A stretch of 11,090 bases of DNA from CAZZBK01 sp964652155. GTDB taxonomy: Bacteria; Planctomycetota; Planctomycetia; Pirellulales; PNKZ01. The notes under the pieces were generated by a model. That model saw only the letters and a program-made list of their open reading frames with translations, was not told the DNA's origin and did no database searches. Shown piece by piece: positions 5,657 to 11,090 of the stretch; the first letter of the stretch is position 1, and each line of letters starts with the position of its first letter. The stretch covers positions 1 through 11,090 of the forward strand of contig CAZZBK010000166.1 in the NCBI GenBank assembly GCA_964652155.1, written 5' to 3'. Made by a program: the position numbers and the translations under genes.

Positions 5657-7159
5657 GTGAGTACATCCCTCGAAAACTTCGCTGACGACGCAGTGGACGA
5701 GTTGGCGCTGCTCGACGAGCCGGCGACGCAGACCGTCGACAGCCGGCCGACGCCCGCCCCCAACTCGATTGTGCGAGGATCGGTGTGGACCATCGCCGGC
5801 TATGGCGCGGGGCAGGTGCTGCGGCTCGCGGGCAACATTCTCGTCTCGCGACTCGTCGCTCCCGACTGCTTCGGAATCATGGCGATCGTCAACGTCGTGC
5901 TGCAAGGGCTGGGCATGTTCTCCGACGTCGGAATTGAGCCCAGCATCATTCAACATCGTCGCGGCGATGAGCTCACTTTCCGTAACACGGCTTGGACGAT
6001 TCAGGTGCTCCGTGGCTGGGGGTTGCTCCTTGGCGCAACGCTGCTCGCCTGGCCAGTCGCCGAGTTCTATCACGAACCAACCTTACGTTGGCTCATTCCG
6101 ATCGCGGGGCTCACTTCCCTGATCTCGGGACTCAACTCGACGGCGCTGTTCACCGTGCGGCGACACTTGCAACTGGGCCGACTCACGGCGCTCGACCTCG
6201 TCAGCCAAACGGTCGGCGTGAGCACGATGTGCCTATGGGCCTGGGTCGAGCCGAGTGTCGTCGCCATGATGGTCGGCGCGATCGCCACGAGTCTCGTCAC
6301 GATGATCGGATCGCACTTCCTGATCGCAGGTCCCCGCAACCGATTGGGCTGGGATCGCGCGGCGGCTCATGACCTGTTCCATTTCGGTAAATGGGTCTTC
6401 GTGAGCACGGTGATCACGTTCCTGGCCATCCAAATCGATCGCATGTTGCTCGGCAAGCTCGTCGCGATGCATGAGTTGGGGGTCTACAGTGTCGCGGCCG
6501 CCGTGGCCACGCTGCCCAATATCTTGCTGGGCTTGCTGACCGGCGCGGTCCTGTACCCGGTGCTGTCGCATTACGCGCGGCAGTCGCACCAGGCAATGCT
6601 CGCAGCCTTGCAGAACGTGCGTCATGTCATGCTCACGATTGGTGCCTTCTTCGTGCTCGGCGTGATCTGCGAGGCACCAACGTTCTTCTCACTCGTGTAT
6701 GACGACCGCTATCGCGACGCAGGCTGGATCGCCCAACTGCTCGCCATCGCCGTCTGGGTCATGCTGCTGAGCACGACCGCCGATCGGGCTCTGCATGCCG
6801 TCGGCGACCCACGCGGGGCGGCCAAGTTCAACTTCTGCAAACTGCTCGCCACCCTGGCCGCGACAGGCGTGGGCTATGGGCTCGGCGGCCTGAGCGGATT
6901 CATCGGCGGGCTCGCGGTCGGAGCACTGGCCGGTCATGCGGTGCTGGCCTATCGACTCGCTCAGCACGGGTTCCAGGCCTGGCGTCAGGACCTGTTGTTT
7001 ACCGTGGGACTGGCCACGGTCGCCTCGTTGACCTACAGCCTAGGGCAATGGGCCGAGCGGTCGCAACGCTTCGGTCACGAGTTAGTCTGTGTGCCGGTGC
7101 TTCTCGTGGCGGGGCTCTGCTGCTGGCGGCAACTGCGCGTGCTGCGCCGGCTCGTCTGA
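5657..7159 (+). CDS. Polysaccharide (Wzx-like) flippase, MOP superfamily
   Basis: A 500-residue integral inner-membrane protein that probably translocates lipid-linked oligosaccharide repeat units across the membrane during capsule, O-antigen or exopolysaccharide assembly. An acidic, Pro/Thr-containing cytoplasmic tail (residues 1-37) precedes the first helix (VRGSVWTIAGYGAGQVLRLA). The rest holds about 12-14 hydrophobic segments. The family signature is SRLVAPDCFGIMAIVNVVLQG followed by FSDVGIEPSIIQ, and a second block QIDRMLLGKLVAMHELGVYSV marks the internally duplicated half; both are typical of WzxC/RfbX-type transporters. GTG 5657 is taken as start with GGTGAG 6 nt upstream; it gives the usual length. 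It diverges from the dehydratase gene, so the pair likely serves one surface-glycan pathway. The lipid-linked substrate cannot be inferred, and no glycosyltransferase or polymerase is in the window. The acidic N-terminal extension is longer than in many relatives. Confidence 0.88.
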   Translation: MSTSLENFADDAVDELALLDEPATQTVDSRPTPAPNSIVRGSVWTIAGYGAGQVLRLAGNILVSRLVAPDCFGIMAIVNVVLQGLGMFSDVGIEPSIIQHRRGDELTFRNTAWTIQVLRGWGLLLGATLLAWPVAEFYHEPTLRWLIPIAGLTSLISGLNSTALFTVRRHLQLGRLTALDLVSQTVGVSTMCLWAWVEPSVVAMMVGAIATSLVTMIGSHFLIAGPRNRLGWDRAAAHDLFHFGKWVFVSTVITFLAIQIDRMLLGKLVAMHELGVYSVAAAVATLPNILLGLLTGAVLYPVLSHYARQSHQAMLAALQNVRHVMLTIGAFFVLGVICEAPTFFSLVYDDRYRDAGWIAQLLAIAVWVMLLSTTADRALHAVGDPRGAAKFNFCKLLATLAATGVGYGLGGLSGFIGGLAVGALAGHAVLAYRLAQHGFQAWRQDLLFTVGLATVASLTYSLGQWAERSQRFGHELVCVPVLLVAGLCCWRQLRVLRRLV

Positions 7160-7234
7160 CACGCGACACCTCGCCAGCCATTGCCAAACGCTGTGGCGGA
7201 GCGTAGGCTTAAAACGACATCACCCTTCTTCGCA

Positions 7235-7250
7235 CGCGCGGCTGAGCGCG
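7235..7250 (+). other. Small GC hairpin just before the NTase-HD start
   Basis: CGCGC (7235-7239) pairs with GCGCG (7246-7250) around a 6 nt loop, ending 7 nt before the ATG. No Shine-Dalgarno is visible in this leader, so the hairpin occupies the place where one would be. A functional role is speculative. Confidence 0.25.
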
Positions 7251-7257
7251 TCTCGCA

Positions 7258-8370
7258 ATGACCATGAACAAGTTGCGTCAGCAGATCGCCTTCGAGGCGG
7301 CTCGGCTGATGTACGAGCGTCAAGAGTCCGAGTATTATCGCGCCAAGCTCAAAGCCTCGCGGCGGCTCGGCCAAGGCTGGGTCAAACCGGCCGACCTCCC
7401 CAGCAACGCCGAGATTCGCGAGCAAATCCAAACCTTCGCCCGACTCCATGAAGGGGATCAGCGGCTCGTCAACTTGCGCGACATGCGGGTCGAGTCGCTG
7501 CGGCTCATGCGGCTGCTAAGGGCCTTTCGCCCCCGCCTCATCGGCAGCGTGCTCACCGGTCATATCCGGCACGGGAGCGACATCGACGTGCATGTCTTCT
7601 CCGACAGTGTCGAGGCGGTGTGCGCCGCGCTCGAACTCGAAAACCTGACCTACGACGTCGAACGAAAACAGGTCCGCAAGCAGGGCGAGGAACGGACCTT
7701 CACGCACATCCACGTCACCGACCGCTATCGCTTCGAACTGACCGTGTACGCCGAGAAACTGTGCAGTTATCCGTTCACCAGCTCGATCACGCTCAAGCCG
7801 ATTGAAAAGGTCAACATTCGCGAACTGGAAGAACTGTTGCTGCGCGAATATCCTGATCTCGATATCGAGCAAGCGCTGGTCGAGGCCGAGCAAAAGATCG
7901 ATCGCTTTCAGATTTATCGGCTGCTGCTCATCCCGCTGGAACAAGTCAAGCAAGATCCGCGTTATCATCCCGAGGGAGATGCGTTGTATCACAGCTTGCA
8001 GGTGTTCGACCTCGCTTGCCGCGAGCGGCCTTACGATGAGGAATTCTTGCTCGCGGCGCTGCTGCACGATGTGGGCAAGGCGATCGACCCACGCAATCAT
8101 GTGCAAGCCGGTCTCGAGTCGCTCGAAGGCACCATCACGCCGCGGACCGCGTGGCTGATCGAGCATCACATGGAGGCGCAGGCCTTGCGCGATGGACAGC
8201 TTGGCTCGCGCGCGGCACGCCGACTGCGCGAGTCGGGCGAGTTCGAACTCGACGACTTGTTATTGCTCGCGCAATGCGATCGGCAAGGGCGAGCCATCAA
8301 GGTCGAGGCACCGGAACTCGACGAGGCGCTCGATTACCTTCGCAACTTGGCCGACGAGTGCGGCGAATAG
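7258..8370 (+). CDS. Nucleotidyltransferase-HD domain fusion, tRNA-nucleotidyltransferase-like
   Basis: A 370-residue cytoplasmic protein. Residues 1-60 are helical and basic (AARLMYERQESEYYRAKLKA). A DNA polymerase beta-type nucleotidyltransferase core covers about 70-190: GS at 96-97, the metal-binding pair SDIDV (D108, D110), and a probable third carboxylate E160 in RFELTVY. The C-terminal half is an HD phosphohydrolase domain: H245 (ALYHSLQVF), HD at 270-271 in LLHDVGK, H281, and D341 in AQCDRQGRA. The phrase DPRYHPEGDALYHSLQVF resembles the HD domain of bacterial CCA-adding enzymes, but the neck and tRNA-binding regions typical of those enzymes are not recognisable between the two domains. 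The likely chemistry is nucleotide transfer to, or metal-dependent phosphate removal from, RNA or a nucleotide; the substrate is unknown. ATG 7258 is used, with ATG 7264 also possible; neither has a visible Shine-Dalgarno. It lies 98 bp after the flippase gene and its link to it is unclear. Confidence 0.8.
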   Translation: MTMNKLRQQIAFEAARLMYERQESEYYRAKLKASRRLGQGWVKPADLPSNAEIREQIQTFARLHEGDQRLVNLRDMRVESLRLMRLLRAFRPRLIGSVLTGHIRHGSDIDVHVFSDSVEAVCAALELENLTYDVERKQVRKQGEERTFTHIHVTDRYRFELTVYAEKLCSYPFTSSITLKPIEKVNIRELEELLLREYPDLDIEQALVEAEQKIDRFQIYRLLLIPLEQVKQDPRYHPEGDALYHSLQVFDLACRERPYDEEFLLAALLHDVGKAIDPRNHVQAGLESLEGTITPRTAWLIEHHMEAQALRDGQLGSRAARRLRESGEFELDDLLLLAQCDRQGRAIKVEAPELDEALDYLRNLADECGE

Positions 8371-8384
8371 CATGGCTAGTACGG

Positions 8385-8684
8385 TTAGTACTGGTTGCCA
8401 CCCTGGATGTAGCCGGACCAGTCAGTGGTCTGGTCGTAAGCTCGGCCGCCGATATTGATCCAGGTGCGGGAAATACGCACTTGACCGCGCACATACGTGC
8501 CTTGCGGGGCGGTGAAGAACGGACCGGCCGGCGGTCGGCGCGTGGCCTCGACAAATTGCGGACCCGGCATGGGGAGCGACTGGGCATACGAGGGTTGGAA
8601 GATCCAACGCTCAGCATTTGCGCTGTGCGGAGCTGCCGTGACGAGCACGGCCAGAACAAGTGAACCAATCAAGTTGCGAATCAT
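8385..8684 (-). CDS. Small secreted protein of unknown function
   Basis: A 99-residue protein with a clear signal peptide: a charged MIRN start, a hydrophobic core (LIGSLVLAVLVTAA) and a SANA|ERW cleavage near residue 24. The mature part of about 75 residues is rich in aromatic residues, Gly, Pro and Gln (PPAGPFFTAPQGTYVRGQVR, then DWSGYIQGGNQY) and has no Cys, so no disulfides or lipid anchor. I recognise no family. It follows surE on the same strand after a 78 bp gap with no clear terminator, so co-transcription is possible. It converges with the NTase-HD gene, 14 bp between stops. The Shine-Dalgarno is poor (AGGCAG, 7 nt upstream). The signal peptide is the main reason to believe this frame. 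Confidence 0.72.
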   Translation of the reverse strand: MIRNLIGSLVLAVLVTAAPHSANAERWIFQPSYAQSLPMPGPQFVEATRRPPAGPFFTAPQGTYVRGQVRISRTWINIGGRAYDQTTDWSGYIQGGNQY

Positions 8685-8762
8685 GGGGAGACTGCCTGTT
8701 GCAAAACCAGTGGGGAGTTGCCGCGGCTCTGCACTCCGTTGCGTCGTCGCGACGTTGGATCG

Positions 8763-9542
8763 TTATGGCTCCGTAGCCTTCAGTGGCCAGCGCAGCGTCC
8801 AGTTCCGCATCCGCTCCATTTCCGTCCGCATCGTCAAATCGAAATCCAACGGCGTGATCGTCACGTGCCCCTCGGCCAGTGCCATCACGTCGGTCTCGGC
8901 CGCGTTGGGGTCGCGGCGAAACTTGCCATTCATCCAGTAGTAATTCCGGCCGCGCGGGTCGACCCGCTTCTCGAATTCCTCGTCGTACGACTGCACGCCC
9001 ATCGGCACGACGCGGACCGGCGCGGCCTGGGTGAGCGCTGAGGTGGGAATGTTGATGTTGTACAACCGCGGCGCGGCATCTTTCTGAGCGAGCACCTGCT
9101 CGATGAGTTGCTTCGAGAGCTTGGCGGCCGCGGCAAAATTGGCGTGCTCGTCGTATTCGAGGGAGACGGCGATGCTGGTGAGGCCGAAGAACGCTCCCTC
9201 GATCGCCGCGGCGACCGTGCCCGAGTACAGGACGTTGATCCCGGCGTTGAGCCCGCCGTTGATGCCGCTCACCACGAGGTCGGGACGCCGGCCGCAAAAC
9301 TCGAACACTCCCAACTTGACGGAGTCGGCAGGAGAGCCTTCGACGGCCCAGCCGCGAAGCCGATCGCCGTCGAACACCTTGTGGGCCACGAGCGGCCGCA
9401 GGAACGTGATCGAATGGCCGACGCCGCTCTGCTCGGTGGCGGGCGCGACGACGCACACGTCTCCCAGGGTTCGCAATTCCTGCTCCAGGGCGCGGAGCCC
9501 CGGGGCGTGAATGCCATCATCGTTGGTCAGCAGAATGAGCAC
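8763..9542 (-). CDS. surE: 5'/3'-nucleotidase SurE
   Basis: A 259-residue cytoplasmic, metal-dependent phosphatase (EC 3.1.3.5) that dephosphorylates nucleoside 5'- and 3'-monophosphates; family members also act on short polyphosphate. The metal ligands fall at the family positions: N7, D8 and D9 in ILLTNDDGIHAPGL, S39 in EQSGVGHS, and N95 in VSGINGGLNAG. Further family phrases are GSPADSVKLG and SGTVAAAIEG. The frame stays open upstream, but GTG 9542 is chosen because the family begins directly with the first beta strand (MxILLTNDDG). A second GTG at 9551 would add three residues. There is no clear Shine-Dalgarno for either. A terminator and inverted repeat separate it from the membrane pyrophosphatase gene upstream, so it probably has its own promoter in 9552-9650. 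The small secreted protein follows it. Confidence 0.95.
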   Translation of the reverse strand: MLILLTNDDGIHAPGLRALEQELRTLGDVCVVAPATEQSGVGHSITFLRPLVAHKVFDGDRLRGWAVEGSPADSVKLGVFEFCGRRPDLVVSGINGGLNAGINVLYSGTVAAAIEGAFFGLTSIAVSLEYDEHANFAAAAKLSKQLIEQVLAQKDAAPRLYNINIPTSALTQAAPVRVVPMGVQSYDEEFEKRVDPRGRNYYWMNGKFRRDPNAAETDVMALAEGHVTITPLDFDLTMRTEMERMRNWTLRWPLKATEP

Positions 9543-9632
9543 GGTGAACACCGAACAGAAAGGAAACCAACAAGTTGCGAGCACGACTCCGTTGTGGGCT
9601 CCGAGCAACACGTGGCTATAAATCAACGATAA

Positions 9633-9645
9633 TTGGGGACCCCAA
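9633..9645. repeat. 13 bp inverted repeat upstream of surE
   Basis: TTGGGG-A-CCCCAA is a perfect inverted repeat with a one-base centre, about 90 bp upstream of the surE start and 7 bp from the neighbouring terminator stem. Such a compact symmetric site could be an operator for a dimeric regulator of surE, or chance sequence beside a terminator. Confidence 0.35.
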
Positions 9646-9652
9646 ACGACAA

Positions 9653-9675
9653 CACCCCCTCGGTGAGAGGGGGTG
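9653..9675 (-). terminator. Intrinsic terminator of the membrane pyrophosphatase gene
   Basis: A 9 bp perfect stem (CACCCCCTC with GAGGGGGTG) encloses a 5 nt loop, 33 nt beyond the stop codon at 9709. On the minus strand it is followed by the moderately T-rich TTGTCGTTTG. The stem is strong; the T-tract is interrupted. Confidence 0.65.
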
Positions 9676-9708
9676 CTATCCGTTTCGCAGCAATTTGAAC
9701 CGATTCGC

Positions 9709-11090
9709 CTAGTTCTTCTCGGGAATTCGCATCGAGTAGAACGAGCGCCACACGAAGACCAGCGCGATGACAAACATCACCGCGCCAATGTAGGCGGTGT
9801 AATCTTTGTGACCACTGCCGTCCGCAGCAGCATGCTTCATCTCGATGGCGATCTCGACCGCCAGCAGGCCGAACAGTGTGCTGAACTTGATGATCGGGTT
9901 CAAGGCGACCGAGGTGGTGTCCTTGAATGGATCGCCGACGGTGTCGCCGATGACGGTCGCCGCATGGAGCGGAGTGCCTTTTTCCTTCAAGTCGACTTCG
10001 ACGTACTTCTTGGCGTTGTCCCACGCGCCACCGGCGTTGGCCATATAGATGGCTTGGAACAAACCGAAAATGGCAATCGAGATCAGGTAGGCGACGAAGA
10101 AGTTGGGATCAAAGAACGCGAAGGCCAGCGTGATGGCCATCAGGGCGATGAAGATGTTCCACATTCCCTTCTGGGCATACATAGTGCAAATCTTCACGAC
10201 CTTGATCGAGTCGTTGATGTCCGCCTCTTTCTTGGTCAGGTCCATATTGTTCTTGATGTACTCGACGGCGCTGTAGGCACCGGTGGTGACGGCTTGCATC
10301 GAAGCGCCGCAGAACCAGTAGATGACCGCACCGCCGCAGATGAAGCCCAGCAGCACGGGTGCGTCGGTCAGGCTGAGTTGCAACATGCCCGCGCGTCCCA
10401 GCAGCAAGATGATCGCGAAGATCATCGTGGTCGCACCGACGACCGCGGTACCGATGAGCACGGGCTTGGCGGTGGCCTTAAAGGTGTTGCCAGCCGAGTC
10501 GTTGGCTTCGAGGTAGTGCTTGCCCCGTTCAAAGTCGGGCACAAAACCGAAGTCACGCTTGATCTCTTCCTTGATGCCGGGGATGTGCTCGGTCTGAGCC
10601 AACTCGAACACCGATTGGGCGTTGTCTGTCACCGGGCCGTAGCTATCGACCGCGATGTTCACCGGCCCCATGCACAAGAACCCGAAGGCGACGAGACCGA
10701 AGGCAAAGATGGACCCTCCTTCGATGACCAAGCCGGGCAGACCGCCGACGCCCGGCAGCGTGACCCGCATCACGTCGTCCAGCCCCATCATGCTGATGAA
10801 GTAAGCGACCGCCATCAGGCCCGCGATCAGAATACCTTTCCAGAAGGCGCTGAAGTTGCCCGCGACAAGGCCCGAGAGGATAGTGAGCGACGCTCCGCCT
10901 TCCTTGCTGGCCGTAACGATTTCGTGGACATGCTTGCTGTGCGAACTGGTAAAGACCTTGGTGAACTCGGGAATGAGCACCGCCGCCAGCGTGCCGCAAC
11001 TGATGATGAGAGCGAGCTTCCACCACAAACCCGGAATGCCCGGCGCCACGTCCGATGCGACCGACATATCGCCGATGAGCAGCCAGCTCA
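9709..11090 (-). CDS. hppA: Membrane-bound ion-pumping pyrophosphatase, C-terminal part (5' truncated)
   Basis: The last 459 codons of a membrane pyrophosphatase that couples PPi hydrolysis to H+ or Na+ transport across the inner membrane. The frame is open to the window edge (reading SWLLIGDM before MSVAS), and the family is about 650-800 residues, so the N-terminal third or more, with the first PPi-binding motif, lies outside. Visible family marks are EIVTASKEGGASLTILSGLVAGNFS, VDSYGPVTDNAQ, GNTFKATAKP, and the C-terminal substrate-binding block ANAGGAWDNAKKYVE followed by VIGDTVGDPFKDT. About ten hydrophobic helices are present. In the GNT motif a Lys (codon 10477-10479) takes the place occupied by Ala in K+-dependent enzymes, so K+ independence is predicted. 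The motif is otherwise unusual (TF for TT, AKP for TKG), and the loop between DNA and GNT is longer than usual and charged. The ion pumped cannot be decided without the N-terminal half. Confidence 0.93.
   Translation of the reverse strand, partial: SWLLIGDMSVASDVAPGIPGLWWKLALIISCGTLAAVLIPEFTKVFTSSHSKHVHEIVTASKEGGASLTILSGLVAGNFSAFWKGILIAGLMAVAYFISMMGLDDVMRVTLPGVGGLPGLVIEGGSIFAFGLVAFGFLCMGPVNIAVDSYGPVTDNAQSVFELAQTEHIPGIKEEIKRDFGFVPDFERGKHYLEANDSAGNTFKATAKPVLIGTAVVGATTMIFAIILLLGRAGMLQLSLTDAPVLLGFICGGAVIYWFCGASMQAVTTGAYSAVEYIKNNMDLTKKEADINDSIKVVKICTMYAQKGMWNIFIALMAITLAFAFFDPNFFVAYLISIAIFGLFQAIYMANAGGAWDNAKKYVEVDLKEKGTPLHAATVIGDTVGDPFKDTTSVALNPIIKFSTLFGLLAVEIAIEMKHAAADGSGHKDYTAYIGAVMFVIALVFVWRSFYSMRIPEKN

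Noticed and set aside
7516..8169. Minus-strand 217-codon open frame inside the NTase-HD gene
   Set aside because: Antisense shadow of a gene with two intact catalytic domains; no recognisable motifs and no ribosome site.
8374..8396. Possible terminator between the convergent NTase-HD and small secreted protein genes
   Set aside because: Only a 5 bp perfect stem (AGTAC/GTACT) extended by wobble pairs, without a T-tract on either strand, and it overlaps the small protein's coding end.
8745..8754. Palindrome CGTCGCGACG between surE and the small secreted protein gene
   Set aside because: A 10 bp palindrome of CG-rich composition is expected by chance in this DNA, and no promoter or terminator feature accompanies it.
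8611..9456. Minus-strand 281-codon open frame overlapping surE
   Set aside because: Arg/Ala-rich shadow of surE in another frame; surE itself has all catalytic motifs in its own frame.
9543..9773. N-terminal extension of SurE
   Set aside because: The frame is open upstream but runs through the hppA terminator and into the hppA coding end; SurE proteins start at the first beta strand, as at 9542.
1..11090. Mobile element, CRISPR, phage, toxin-antitoxin or defence system
   Set aside because: No transposase, integrase, reverse transcriptase, Cas protein, repeat-spacer array or characteristic gene pair was seen; apart from the unknown small secreted protein, the intact genes are conserved housekeeping, envelope or metabolic types.

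Overview
The window reads as chromosomal DNA from a planctomycete, most likely in or near the Pirellulales. It is GC-rich, and it carries a secreted beta-propeller/HEAT/cytochrome c protein of the kind expanded in Planctomycetes and Verrucomicrobia. It also holds the remnant of a neutral-ceramidase-like gene of a planctomycete type, and a divergent membrane pyrophosphatase. The assignment rests on gene content; no rRNA or other taxonomic marker is present.

Layout, left to right. Positions 1-355 hold no intact gene: a short perfect hairpin (20-36) and then a frameshifted 3' remnant of a ceramidase-like gene. An extended -10 promoter (381-389) and a leader of about 160 nt precede a glycine-rich RRM RNA-binding protein (556-924, +), which ends in a clear intrinsic terminator (953-990). 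Next come a large secreted PVC-type dehydrogenase/heme protein (1097-3682, +) and a soluble family I inorganic pyrophosphatase (3773-4321, +). The pyrophosphatase converges with dTDP-glucose 4,6-dehydratase (4352-5416, -). A 240 bp divergent intergenic region separates the dehydratase from a polysaccharide flippase (5657-7159, +). A nucleotidyltransferase-HD fusion follows (7258-8370, +). The last three genes are on the minus strand: the 5' truncated C-terminal part of a membrane-bound proton/sodium pyrophosphatase (9709-11090), its terminator, the nucleotidase SurE (8763-9542), and a small secreted protein (8385-8684).

How the genes may work together. The dehydratase and flippase form a small divergent surface-polysaccharide module (sugar-nucleotide synthesis and lipid-linked glycan export). 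The soluble and membrane pyrophosphatases both consume PPi, one dissipating the energy and the other coupling it to ion pumping; they are about 5.4 kb apart and not co-transcribed. SurE and the NTase-HD protein suggest nucleotide/RNA metabolism but are on opposite strands. I see no mobile element, CRISPR array, tRNA, rRNA, phage or defence island, and no convincing evidence of a new multi-gene system. The items most worth checking are the NTase-HD fusion, the divergent membrane pyrophosphatase motifs, the ceramidase-like remnant, and the leader of the RNA-binding protein gene.
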